Assembly (NCBI GenBank): GCA_031002005.1
Contig: JARYHS010008074.1
Coordinates: 177,902,494-177,966,493 of the forward strand
Origin: Vandiemenella viatica
Lineage: Eukaryota; Arthropoda; Insecta; Orthoptera; Morabidae
DNA length: 64,000 bases
Reading direction: 5' to 3'
Of the stretch, positions 31,400-41,959 are shown one piece after another. Within the stretch, counting starts at the first letter, position 1. The number at the start of each line of letters is the position of its first letter. A model generated the notes under the pieces. It saw nothing but the letters and a program-made list of their open reading frames with translations, was not told the DNA's origin and searched no databases. Both the position numbers and the translations under genes were made by a program.

Positions 31400-32060
31400 C
31401 TGATATCACCTCGGGAACGAAATAGTAATTTCGAAAACGTCATAATCATTTCGAGAACGTGTAATCATGTCCGGAAACGTTCCCAAAATGACCGTTCACG
31501 GAATGACGTTTTCTAATAAACGCGCGCTATTCATTTAACGGCAGCCATTTTATCTGCGGTCTGACACTGTTAGCGTAATATGTATGGGGTTATGTTTTTA
31601 ACATTGTTCTCTAAAAGATATTTTTTCGATATTCGAAACTGGAAAACGCATTCCCGGGATGATGATCTATTGATGTACGCACTGTAAATAACTAACTAAA
31701 AGGTACTTACCTCTTAATTTTAATTAATTTGATGGAAGACACTTATCACACCAGCAATAATACTTTCTCATAACACTACTGCGCCCTAGCGCCTAAAGGC
31801 TGCATTCATTATTAACAACTTTCGGTCAATCATAGCTGCGTTCACTGAAATGATGCTTACGTCGCCGGACAAAATATTTTAGCATATTTCTCTATAAAAT
31901 AAATTTACTTTCGTATTATATTTACAAGATTTAGGTATTAGATAAAATTTACCGCTAATAAGAAATGAAAACTGTTCCATGTCGTTTGTTTTATGGAAAT
32001 TATCGGTGTTTGTTTCCAAAGATCATACTTTGGGACGTGTTCCCGAAATGATTTTCGATA
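31400..32060. repeat. Right subterminal motif cluster
   Basis: At least six variants: CTCGGGAACGAAAT (about 31405), TCATTTCGAGAACGTG (31450), TCATGTCCGGAAACGTTCC (31466), GTTCCCAAAATGACC and GTTCACGGAATGACG (31482-31508, opposite orientation), GTTCCCGAAATGATT (about 32040). Confidence 0.65.
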
Positions 32061-33525
32061 CATATATTATGAAATAATAATAAATCTTATTAATTTTTTA
32101 GGTATATTATATAATGTACAGTTAAAACGAATAACGTTTAGCAATTATTAATGGTAATTTGATAAAAATAAAAATGAAATTAGTAATTTATTTGCTGGCG
32201 AAGCAAATTTTCCACCTTGGTGATTTTGAGCCATCTGATTCATGACTGTTCGTGGTTATTAACCCTTTGACTGCTGACAGCGGATCGTGTACCTGCCACG
32301 CTGAGGCTGGCTACCTGTGCTAAGTGATTATTCCTGGGGACGGAGCGGCCCGCGCTGTCTCACATGCCCAGTGCTGGATGTTCCTGGCGTTACCTCTCAC
32401 GGCTGATACACAATAAATACTCTCACTACATAGTTTCTCTGCAAATAAATTACTGCAGAATCGAACAATCATTAACCCTATTTTTCTTCACTAATAATTA
32501 CATCTTGCTTGTAGTTTTTTCTAGATTTTCGCAGCTTATGTCGAAAGCATCGTGATTCTTAAATTTACCTTAATAGTTTACTGTTCTTTCCTGCATACCC
32601 GATTATAACAACTGCAATTTTCTATATCTTCCTTACTGTTTCAGAGTGTTTTTGTTGAATTTTAAAGAGTGTAGATTTGAAGAACATAATAGAAATATTT
32701 TACTTCCACACTTACATACCGCGTTCAGACCACGACTGTTAAATTAGAGATATTCGAACTTATACAGAGAGTTAAAGGCATCCGATTTTTCCTCGTGCTA
32801 TTCACAAATATAAAAAGACACCTGAAAATGAGAGTTGCACAAGCATCCTCTCCCACACATCAAAATTTGGCTGGCGGAATATCTTTGTAGATGTCGATTC
32901 CCAAAATATCTCGATGTTGACTGAATGTTTGCTGCGCTTTGTAATTACCCGATTATACATAATTTTGTTTCTTTGATGAAATTTGTTCCACATAAGTACT
33001 CAATAGATTTTTCAACATTTCACAGCTGTGAAGTGTCTGTCCATTATCACGTGAGTTGAAATAGGGTGGGGGGGGAGGGGCGGGTTCAGAGAAATCTCAC
33101 GAAACCTCACCAAAGTAACAAAAAGCGGTATCTGGACATAAATTCACCAAGAATTGCGGTATTTAGAAGAACATCTCTGGTCCAATATTAGCTAATTTTC
33201 AATAAATTTCACATGATGCTTCAGAAGACAAATAGCTATGAAACAAAAAATTTCATCATATTGAGTATCTTTCCACTTTGATATTCAAGAATGCACTGAT
33301 TCTGGAATATTCTCCATAGTGGTTATATAAAACCGATTCTTTTCATCAGCTATATATTTCATCAGTTCTTCTGTAAAAAAATAACATGAAAACTGACAGA
33401 ATATTTGGCACATTCCCTATTTGACACACATGTCCCGACAGCGTATCATCAAATGCGTGACTAACTGGACGAAAATCATTTTCTTTCCAGTTAGATTTAT
33501 CACTAAGACGTAATTTCTTCGTAAG

Positions 33526-33737
33526 CGTTTCACTATCTGTTGATTCTTGGCTGTCCAGGTGGCGCCGCGTGATGTTTCTTGAAACCAACGTTTCGACCCT
33601 CATTCAGTTTTGCCCTGGAAGAAGACCCCAGAATGAGGGTCGAAACGTCGGTTTCAAGAAACAAGACGCGGCGCCACCCGGACAGCCAAGAATCAACTGA
33701 CTCTGGCCGCGGAAGCCTACCATTACGTTTCACTATC
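33526..33737. mobile_element. 188-bp Penelope-type palindrome with 12-bp target duplication
   Basis: CGTTTCACTATC lies at 33526-33537 and 33726-33737. Between them, 33538-33604 and about 33638-33704 are inverted copies (67 bp each), sharing GTTGATTCTTGGCTGTCC and CGACCCTCATTC ends, with about 33 bp of spacer. The right half ends like other Penelope pLTRs here (GGCGCCACCCGGACAGCC then AAGAATC) and contains a hammerhead-like core. Removal restores the piggyBac frame. Confidence 0.8.
33615..33646 (+). ncRNA. Hammerhead-like core variant (mini Penelope)
   Basis: CTGGAAGA, one A, a 5-bp stem GACCC/GGGTC with an 8-nt loop, then GAAAC. It resembles the CTGATGA-stem II-GAAA order of the other Penelope copies, but CUGANGA is altered, so ribozyme activity is doubtful. 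Confidence 0.4.
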
Positions 33738-34355
33738 ACTTTCTGATTCTTCAGATTCAGAACAACTAACATGTCTTGTTGAAACATGAGACTGCATTGT
33801 CACCCCTGCTGACGAGTATGGTTTGTGACTACAGCCTTCCGATTCTGTGGAAAAGCTATCACTTCCATCAAAATCAAGTAGTTCATCCTCGGTGTCACTC
33901 CTCATAAGAATCTCCATGATTTCTTCCTCAATGCACCCATGACGTCTTGCCATTTTCTTCATAAATACAGGACACAAAGAAGACTGATGTAATTTCTGTT
34001 GAATAGTAAACTGTAGAGCAACGCCCAGGCTCCCTACAGACAAACATTTGGACAATAAGCTAGCGACCAGAACTGCAAAAGGCTATTGAGAAATGGGTCA
34101 TGAAGTTTGCTGTACGACTCAGGTAGCGGCACGTCTATATTCGTCATCAGCACTCAGGTAGCGGCAGGCAGGTGCGGCTTAACTCGACAACAACATTCAG
34201 GGGAAAACCGGTGGCTGCGTCTAAACTCGTCATTAGCACTTGGGGCCAGCAGGCAGCATGACATGTATACACGTCAACAGCAGTCAAAGGTTTAAACTAA
34301 AATTTCATACTAACAGGAAAGAAAGATGATGGTGATGATGTATTTTTATTTGTAG

Positions 34356-34477
34356 GGGCAGCACATTCCGATGATATAATATACCTGTTTGCAACTACAA
34401 ATCTGCAAACTGGCACCACAGATGCAACTATTAGGGACCAAATGGTTGCCATGTGGTCTAATTTTGCCATAACTGGG
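34356..34477 (+). CDS. Carboxylesterase family, single internal exon
   Basis: A 122-bp exon bounded by a pyrimidine-rich acceptor ending TTTGTAG (34349-34355) and a donor GTAAGTC from 34478. The frame reads AAHSDDIIYLF, a degenerate stretch (ATTNLQTGTTDAT), then IRDQMVAMWSNFAITG. In insect carboxylesterases the catalytic-triad His lies in GxxHxDDxxYLF near the C-terminus, followed by MVxMWxNFAxTGNP; both blocks are present and uninterrupted. The first and last codons (both Gly) are split across the junctions (GG at each edge), consistent with a phase-compatible internal exon. Neighbouring exons were not found in the window, so flanking DNA is presumably intron. Substrate cannot be told from this exon. 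Confidence 0.85.
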
Positions 34478-34708
34478 TAAGTCTTAGAAACTCATTTTTA
34501 TCAATGTACGTTTGCAACATTTAGTATGTATCTTTATTGAATATACTGCTAATTTGTTTTGTCTAAATAGAGATAAAATGTAGAATTTATAAATAAGTTA
34601 TCGTATTGATGATGATATCAATCATATATCTGGTATTTGATAAGTTCCTTGGTTTTGCTATAGACAACTGCATCAGTTGGAAAAAGCATATACTAGCTAC
34701 AGCTTCAG

Positions 34709-35531
34709 GTGTTGGCTACTTACCATAGTGTAAAAGTGAATTATAAAGATGAGGTTCTTGGGGAGAAACTACATTCATATTCAGAGTTCAGAATTGAGAA
34801 TAGTATTGGTGGGGATTTGAACCTACCAGGTGTCGACTGGGTAGGAAATAAGATTAATAGCACTAAGGAACAAAGATTTCCAAATACCTTAGTAAGGTAA
34901 GGAGGCCTTACATGGGTGGTCAAGCAGAAAACAAGGGGACAAATCATGTTGGATGATAACCTAATCAGGTGTCAAGTAACGGAAGGAATAAGTGAACATA
35001 ATGCAGTTCTGATCGATATAAGGGGATCCACTAAACCAGTGGCCAGAATTGAAGGGGGAAATAGATACAATTATAAAAAAGGCACAAATCTTGGAACTCA
35101 AAAGATACTTCAGGGTTAATTTTATTAAATGGAAGAATGGCACAAGTTCAGTGGAGACAAAGTAGGAAGCGTTCAAGGAATTGATAAGAAAGAGTGAAGA
35201 ACTGTTTATTCCAAAACAGAGAATAAAGAGAAGTAGAGAACCTTTATACTATAACAGGGAGGTGAGGAGGTTAAAGAGATTGGTGAGATGAGAACTTAAC
35301 AGAGTTAAGAAACACCAAGGCAGTAGGGAGGTCATGAAACAACTAACAAAGGAATTAATAATCTCAAAGAAACTGCCTAAGGATGAGTTTATGAAGAAGA
35401 TTATTGGTGCAGGGGGACCTGTGACTGATGCATCTAGAAATTTCTATGGCTGTATCAGGAAACTGAGTGGAAGAGAGGGTATTGAGACAATTATAGATAA
35501 GGATGGAGAAGAAGTAACAGAGGGTTTATAA
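34709..35531 (+). pseudogene. LINE B copy C endonuclease end and linker
   Basis: SIGGDLNLPGVDWVGNKINS (endonuclease GDxN block), then ISEHNAVLIDIRG (the SDH block as SEH), then linker pieces at 35334-35531 (GGPVTDASRNFYGCIRKLSG). The catalytic Asp of the SDH motif is Glu. Stops at 34901, 35120 and 35531 break the frame. Confidence 0.82.
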
Positions 35532-35543
35532 AAGCCAGACTTA

Positions 35544-36405
35544 TTGAGTAACAGGTTCAGTGAGTCCATTAGGGACAACAATTCAGGGGTTATATCTGGA
35601 AATGAGCCTATCTGCACAGTTGGAAGGGAGCAGATTAGAAAATTTGAAGTTAAATATGAAGATATAATGAAGGAACCAAGGAATCTAAAAAAGCATAAAG
35701 GAGCTGGTGTTGATAATATTACTACATATTATGTTTTAAAGATAGTAGGATGGGACATTGTACCTTACCTTGAAACATTATTCATATTGAGTCTGGATAC
35801 TTGTTGTTTACCAGATGACTGGAAAAGTACAATAGTAGTACCGGTCCATAAAGGAGGGGTAACAAACAGCATTGATAACTATAGGCCAATCAGATTGACA
35901 TCAGTAGTAGGTACATTAATGGAGAGAATAATATGCAACCATATTAGAGGTGTCTGTGAGGAAAGTAAATGGTTTTCAAGTTGGTAAACATGGCTTTAGA
36001 CAAGGATATTCATGTGATGCTCAGTTAGTAGAATATATGCAAGATATTTCTGATGAAATAGACATGGGAGGACAAGTTGATAGTGTGGCACTAGATCTTT
36101 CAAAGGCCTTTGACAGAGTGAGCCATAAAATGGTGCTAAATAAGGTAAAAACTATTGTAACTAATAAAAAGGTGATTTGCTGGGTGGAAGATTTCCTAAA
36201 AGGTAGAAAGCAAAAAGTTATGGTAGGAAATGCAATATCAAAAGAAGTAGAAGTGAACATGGGAGTCTCACAGGGTAGTGTATTGGGGCCATTGTTATTC
36301 ATTATTCTAATGAATGATTGTGTTAATCATTTACTGTTAGAGATTATATTGTTTGCAGATGACATCATGTTATATAAAACGATCAAAACAATTGAAGACT
36401 TTTAA
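35544..36405 (+). pseudogene. LINE B copy C reverse transcriptase
   Basis: 35544-35987 gives KHKGAGVDNITTYYVLKIVG, DDWKSTIVVPVHKGGVTNSI and DNYRPIRLTSVVGTLMERII. 35950-36405 gives KHGFRQGYSCDAQLVEYMQD, SVALDLSKAFDRVSHKMVLN (motif A), [16 protein letters not shown] (motif B) and ILFADDIMLYKT (motif C). Catalytic Asp residues are intact; the domain is broken by a frameshift near 35985 and a TAA at 36405. Confidence 0.88.
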
Positions 36406-36419
36406 CAGCTTCAGGGTGA

Positions 36420-37144
36420 TCTAGATAGGATAAATAGCTGGGTGAGTCAACATGGGATGAATATAAATGCTAAGAAGAGTCAGCTTATTAGATACACAGA
36501 TAAAAAAGCTAAAGGTTGATTATGATTATAAAGTGAGGAAGGAGCTACTTATTGAAGACTCAAAATGTAAATACCTTGGTATTACATTTGATGGCAAACT
36601 TAACTGGGCAGGACACATTGGACAGGTGGTAGGTAAAGGGTTCAAAATCCTTCACATGTTGGAAAGAGTGATGAGGGGATGTACTGGAGAAGTAAGGGAA
36701 TTGGGGTAGAAAATTTTTGTCAGACCACTGCTGGAATATGGTGGTGTAGTTTGGGATACACATTTTGGGTATCAAATACAGGAGTTGGAGGGGGTGCAGA
36801 GGAGGGCTGCCAGGTTTGACACTGGAAATTACCGCAGAACACAATCAGTAACTAATATGATAAAGGAGCTGGAGTGGGATTCATTGGAGGATAGAAGGAG
36901 GGTGGAGAGAGTCATGGGAGTGTACAAAGCCTATATTGGTGATGAAGCATGGAAAGATATTGGTGGTAAAATTATGAGAAGTGCTTGGAAGCCTGCACTT
37001 GATTTCAGGCATAAGGGTGTGGGAAAATTTTCTTTCATAGGAAAGGGAGTGAGGGACTGGAATAAATTGCCAAGACAAGTGATGAATAACTTACCGAAAA
37101 CACTGAAAGAATTTAAAGTAAATATTAGTAGAGGGCAAAAGTAG
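36420..37144 (+). pseudogene. LINE B copy C C-terminal region
   Basis: 36467-36709 encodes KCKYLGITFDGKLNWAGHIG and GKGFKILHMLERVMRG. 36785-37144 encodes EGVQRRAARFDTGNYRRTQS, NMIKELEWDSLEDRRRVER and KFSFIGKGVRDWNKLPRQVM, the typical end of CR1/L2-type ORF2. A TAG at 36709 and one frame change separate the halves. Confidence 0.85.
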
Positions 37145-37508
37145 GTTGGAAGGGGAAAGGTAGGGTGTGTAGGGAGATTATCACCGGAGCGGGCGCTCCA
37201 TTGCAATTTTGTTTATTATTATTATTATTATTACAAGTATGCCAGGTGATCTATATTTCACAAAGACTGAAGTCTAGGGTTAGCAAAAATGTTTGGAAAA
37301 TGGTGTATTATACTCAAATTCATACAGTGGGTACAGCAGCTTCTGCTCAAAGGTTATTCAGACTCAGGAAAAAAGCAGTTAAAATGTAGGTAAATCTTCC
37401 TTCTTGCAGTCATATTTTTCTTCATCTTGACTCTACCAGCTACATTTGGGTGCACGGCAGTGCACCTGCCAAGTCGAGTCAACGGCGGCACTGCCTACCC
37501 TTTTCTCG

Positions 37509-38087
37509 AAGAGATTCGGGCCATTTTTGAACCTCAATTTCTTTAGTCGTATTTATGCTATATGTCTCAAATTTCTGTTATGCATAGATATCAGCAATCT
37601 TAGCAAACGTACTTAATTTTATTATGTTACTGTTCTTAGTTCGTATGTTATTCGGATGCAAACTTCAGAGATTTTGTCACTCACTCAAAATTCTAAGACA
37701 CTTCCCATAGCCATAGAAAGCTGAAATTTGGTACACAGATAAAATTTACCGACATATTATAAGAAAAGTCTGAAACTCGTAAATGTTTATATACCTACCC
37801 CCTTACCTACCCTTAACCTGAAAACGCTTTCTACCCTAATAACTTTATAAAGCTCAGATTTTCACTGTAGAGTGAGAATATGTTTAACTAAAGTGTTTAA
37901 TTACACTTCTTCCCTTTCCTTACTTTTGAAGTTATTGAAATTCAAAATTTTATTTCGGCACAACACCCCGACATCAAAATTCCACTTTACTTCCAGTAAT
38001 CCTAGAAACAAGTAATTTGGTACACATATATGGTTTCATCCTTAAATCATAAGAAAAATCTGATATTGGAGTTTTTCTCCATATTTA
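37509..38087 (+). repeat. Dispersed repeat, copy 1
   Basis: Direct repeat of 39069-39660, starting GGGCCATTTTTGAACCTC, with GCATAGATATCAGCAATC, AGCTGAAATTTG and CTACCCTAATAACTTTATA blocks in order. It stops at 38087 where a Helitron 5' end is inserted between A and T. Nature unknown; non-coding. Confidence 0.75.
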
Positions 38088-39068
38088 TCTATATATAAAA
38101 AGATGAATATTTGTTTGTTTATTCTTCATACAAATCCACAGTTTTCATCCGATCTCGATGAAACTTTGCACACTTTTCCTTTGAAACATGGAGAAAAATA
38201 TTGTCTATATTTGGTTGAACAATTTCTCATCTAATTGTCACATAAATTTGAAAAATTACCGAAATGAACATAGATCGACGTTTAGGATGTGGAAGACTCT
38301 GTAGTTCCATATACTATTGTAGGATGGTGGCCCATTGGTTAACACGCTTGCTTACTAATGTTTGTACTGCCAGATCAAATCCCAATGGAGGCAAAGATTT
38401 TTAAAAATTGTTTTTGTATCATAAGCGTCACACCTGAACTGTCAGTTATTCGGATTGAATGTTAAACTGTAGATATCACAAATTTAGGGGTGCAATGCGA
38501 GGAAAAATCGTAAGTAGTCTTGCAATGTTGTAGGTGTACACTTTTTTACGTTATATTGACTGCTCAGGGGTGATTTGCAGTCAGTGTGTGTGTGATCTGC
38601 AGTTATAATACTATAAATGCGGAAGTAAGTCTCTATCTTTTTGTTACGTTATGACGACTAAATGCCTATACCGGTATTGACGGAATTTGACAAGAAAATC
38701 TTTAGGGAGGGTACAGAACATTTTTTTTTTTTTTTTTTTGGTATGATTAACAGTTGTAGTCACAAAATTTTGAGAACTTATGGAATGGTGACGGAGAGAC
38801 GGATGTGTGTGTTAGTCTGTAATGTTAGGTCGGTTGCTCAAGGTGTGCTTCTCGTGCATTATCTTAGTGAATAATTTGTTAATAAATTTCGTTTAGAGAA
38901 AAAAACTTATTATTTAGTATAGATGTAGAATTTCTCTGTCCAATTACTTTGCGTCTGCTCAAATGTTTCTGACTCCAGTTTATTTTGTCTTCTTTTTTGA
39001 CATGCCTTGCGGGCATAAACTGGCCTAAGTTGTAGCTCTAGCAGAGCACGAGCAGCTAAAGTTATTAG
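38088..39068 (+). mobile_element. Helitron-type 5' end and following sequence
   Basis: TCTATATATAAAAAGATGAA followed by TTTGTTTGTTTATTC is a typical insect Helitron 5' end. The second copy of the flanking repeat reads straight through this position (TATTTATTTAATT), so 38088 is a real insertion boundary. No CTAG terminus with hairpin was found before the next repeat, so the 3' limit is arbitrary. A tRNA-like block lies at 38335-38405 and a T18 run at 38710-38728. Confidence 0.55.
38335..38405 (+). repeat. tRNA-like (SINE head-like) block
   Basis: GGTGGCCCATTGGTTAACAC is box A-like, and GATCAAATCCCAATGG, about 50 nt on, is box B-like. A cloverleaf was not completed by eye; it may be a SINE head or tRNA pseudogene. 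Confidence 0.5.
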
Positions 39069-39660
39069 CGATTTGGGCCATTTTTGAACCTCCATTTCTT
39101 CGGTCGTATTTCTGCTACATGTCTCAAATTTCTTTTATGCATAGATATCAGCAATCTTAGCAAACGTACTAAATTTTATTTTGATACTGGTCTTAGTTTG
39201 GTTGTTGTTAGGATGCAAACTACAGCGATTTTGTCACTCACTTACTCACTGACTGACTGATGATCATCTAAACTCTAAGGCACTTCCTGTAGCCGTGGAA
39301 AGCTGAAATTTGCTACACAGATAAAATTTTACTCAAATACTCACATACCAACAAACTCGTAAATTTCCATATATCTACCCCTTACCTACCCCTTACGTGA
39401 AATCGCTTCCTACCCTAATAACTTTATACACATCAGATTTCAATTGTAGAGTGAGCTTACTAAGTTCAACTAATGTGTTAAATGTTACTTATTTGCCTTT
39501 CTTATTCTGGAAGTTATTGAAATTCCAAATTTTATTTTGACAACGACACCCCGATATCAAAATCCCACTGTACCTCCAGCCATCCCAGAAACAAGTAATT
39601 TGATACCCCAATATCATGAGAAAAGTCTAATATTGGAATTTTCTCCCGTATTTATTTAAT
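39069..39660 (+). repeat. Dispersed repeat, copy 2
   Basis: Second copy of the 37509-38087 repeat, with several substitutions and small indels. It continues past the point where copy 1 is interrupted, to about 39840. Confidence 0.75.
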
Positions 39661-40043
39661 TATAATCCCAAATATGAAAAATTCTGGCACATATTTGCGG
39701 CTTAATTGCTTTTCTCCCGATGAAGCTACAGGGCTGAGAATTTTTTTAATGCAAATAGATAAGCAATTTTAAGTGACATCTTAAATTCATCTTAAATTTT
39801 ACTTTAGTCTTATGCTTAGTTTGGAAGTTACTAGTAATTTATTTATGGTGGTAGTTAATCCAGCGACAATCTGCATTGCTCGGCTACTGGTAACATCAAT
39901 TGTTTTCAGAGATTGGGGCATTGTTGGTAAACGTATATTTATGTCTTAAAATCTGAAATGTTCCTATTAACCAATTTTCAAGTGGAATCATTACATTTGA
40001 GCGGCGATTCAGGATAAGCGATAAACTTACAAAAAGAAATGAG
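39661..40043. other. Non-coding stretch, nothing recognised
   Basis: 39661-39840 is probably the tail of the dispersed repeat. No gene or element end seen in the rest. Confidence 0.4.
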
Positions 40044-40558
40044 ATCCCACAAAAACAATTCTTGTAAAAATAGGCCAAGTCTCGTGTTCGTGCAGTGACA
40101 AAAAGTTATGAGATCTCCATCTGAGCCAAGTCTACACTTTTGAGTGTATATTCGCTTCACTTTATAAAACAGAATGGTTTCTCTCGGTATCATAGATCGT
40201 TTATTTAGGATAAAAAATCTGATGACTTGGCCATTATGCATGCCATGCTTTAATTAACGAACACAAACTTATAAATACGTAAAGGCCAGGATTTCCATCG
40301 CTCCTTTTCAAATTTGACAAGTATATATATTGTGTCCTCAATTTAAGTTCAAATTATGACATGCATAATGGCCAAGTCATCAGATTTTTTATCCTAAATA
40401 AACGATCTATGCTACTGAGAGAAACCATTCTGTTTCATAAATTGAAGTGAATATACACTGAAAAGTGTAGACTTGGCTCAGAGGAAGATCTCATAACTTT
40501 TTGTCACTGCACGAACACGAGACTTGGCCTATTTTTACAAAAATTGTTTTTGTGGGAT
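40044..40558. mobile_element. 515-bp foldback (palindromic) element
   Basis: 40044-40248 and 40357-40558 are inverted copies of about 205 bp, starting ATCCCACAAAAACAATT and ending with the complement, around a unique spacer of about 108 bp. Each arm has several CCAAGTC motifs (GGCCAAGTCTCGTG, GAGCCAAGTCTACAC, ATGACTTGGCCATT). No transposase. Target duplication not identified. Confidence 0.8.
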
Positions 40559-41080
40559 TTATCTTTCAGTGTGTAATTTATATTAATGAAATGAGAAGTA
40601 TTAGGTGTAAACAATACTTACAGTACAAAGAATAGAGATAACATGTGTTTCTTAAAGTGTGAATAAAATAGCACCCAAAAATCTTTTTAGTAGGTATCAA
40701 TTAAGCTTTCTAATGCCATACCCTAAAGGATAAGACTACTTTCAATTAATACGTTCAAGAATGTAATAAAAAAAAATATTTATAAATAATTGTAAATATA
40801 AAATTGAATTTTATGAAATAGCATCTAATATGTTGTAAATCTGGAATATTTATAATTCTTTGGTGAATTAATTTTTGCTGACTCTGTAATGATACAAATG
40901 TTCTCTGTGGTTTCTTCTATAAAACTGTCAGCTTTAATTCTTTGAGCAGTTCTTGATAGGCAATTCTATTGCTACCCCCACACATACTATAACAGAATAT
41001 TTTTATTTTATTTATTTATTTTTTCATAAAAATATCTTTGGAATAGTGAAAAGGTGATAGGTCATCAGTGAGAAGTTGGA
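40559..41080. other. Non-coding stretch, nothing recognised
   Basis: AT-rich; no feature supported. Confidence 0.4.
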
Positions 41081-41770
41081 TTGTTTACTAGTAATACTAT
41101 TAAAACAAATGATGATTTCAAACATTTTCAGAGGGATTTGGAGACAGTAATTTGCTTAAATGCTCAACATGAAATGAAAATTAATGTCAAAGTCAGTAAT
41201 TACAATATCACTACAGAGATGAAAATAAAAGTTTTATATATTAATATGATAGAGAGAGAATTTTACATTGAATGAAAAAATTGAAATTTGCTCCCAGTGA
41301 TTAATTACTATGGTGAATTATTTGTGCCAGACAAATTAGTAATACAGTAGGAGATGGTTTCAAAAGATCATGAAGGAATATATGAGCAAAATGGGATATA
41401 CAACATTCTTGAGACTCTTGCTTGAGTATAGTGCAAATGTATGAGACTCTGTTATTGGTATCAAATATGGGAGTAGCAAAATATTAAATTTATATTTGTT
41501 TACAAAATTTACTGAAGAACACCACAGCACTTGATGTGATAGAGAATTATATGACAAACAGAAGTTCAAATGCAAATTTGTCAAGTACATAGTAGAAGTG
41601 TGTCAAAGAAAGTGATGACAGTGATCATAAATAAGTTCTTGGTTTTAGGCCTAAGGGATTGGGAGAGCTTTCAGTTGTGGAAAGGGATTCATGGACTGAA
41701 TTAAATTACTTCCAGTTTAAATCAGATAGTAAAATAACAACTATGAAACTCAAAGTTAGTTAATGTGAGA
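41081..41770 (+). pseudogene. Degraded LINE B-like remnant
   Basis: Aligns in order with LINE B copy C 36360-37110: CAGAGGGATTTGGAG..., CTCAACATGAAATG..., the GTTTCAAAAGATC block, CTTGCTTGAGTATAG, GTATCAAATATGGGAGTAG and, near the end, GGGATTCATGGACTGAATTA. Heavily mutated, no open frame. Confidence 0.55.
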
Positions 41771-41849
41771 AAATTTGAACTCAGCCAATTGAAAGTGATG
41801 GCAGCAATTATAATTAAAAGCAGCAGTGGCTCATTAATTGATACCTTTG

Positions 41850-41850
<1 letters not shown>

Positions 41851-41886
<36 letters not shown>

Positions 41887-41896
41887 TAGATAGATT
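41851..41896. repeat. Compound microsatellite (TA)n(GA)n(TAGA)n
   Basis: A simple repeat directly visible just inside the left flank of the split mariner. Confidence 0.95.
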
Positions 41897-41959
41897 ATCC
41901 CTTTCATAATCTCATGTGATATCAAATGCCATATAGATCTACAATGATCTGAGCTACAA

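Larger units (their letters stand above)
27823..32232 (-). mobile_element. 4.4-kb DNA transposon, superfamily not assigned
   Basis: Terminal inverted repeats start GGCTCAAAATCACCAAGG on the left (27823) and close with the complementary CCTTGGTGATTTTGAGCC on the right (32232), continuing imperfectly to about 27 bp. A 4-bp target duplication ATCT flanks it (27819-27822 and 32233-32236). A broken transposase-like gene occupies 28605-31321 on the minus strand. Both subterminal regions carry many copies of a TCATTTCGGGAACG-like motif. The termini and 4-bp duplication do not match a superfamily I can name with confidence. Confidence 0.85.
33170..34055 (-). pseudogene. piggyBac transposase N-terminal fragment
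   Basis: 34055-33738 encodes an acidic N-terminus (IEEEIMEILMRSDTEDELLD, SESEESESDSET). After the inserted DNA the same frame family resumes at about 33530-33346 with SDSETLTKKLRLSD, WKENDFRPVSHAFDDTLSGH and PNILSVFMLFF, matching the start of the piggyBac core domain. The catalytic DDD part is absent. Confidence 0.78.
32259..34295 (-). mobile_element. piggyBac-like element, internally deleted
   Basis: TTAA target duplications at 32259-32262 and 34292-34295, with terminal repeats CCCTTTGACTGCTG (left) and ACCTTTGACTGCTG (right, reverse complement). This agrees with piggyBac TTAA specificity. It contains only the 5' part of a transposase on the minus strand and a Penelope-type insertion. 34120-34260 holds short imperfect repeats with ACTCAGGTAGCGGCA and GTCATCAGCACT-like blocks. 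Confidence 0.88.
34680..37232 (+). mobile_element. LINE B copy C, 5'-truncated
   Basis: It begins inside the endonuclease domain and runs through RT to a 3' tail of ATT repeats at about 37211-37232. It is the best template for recognising the LINE B pieces elsewhere in the window. It lies just downstream of the carboxylesterase exon, same strand, within the presumed intron. No clear target duplication. Confidence 0.88.

Noticed and set aside
34120..34260. Tandem array in the piggyBac 3' region as a separate satellite
   Set aside because: Only two to three imperfect repeats, better explained as subterminal repeats of the piggyBac element.
38710..38728. T18 run as the 3' end of an antisense retroelement
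   Set aside because: No coding or SINE body adjoins it in the right orientation.
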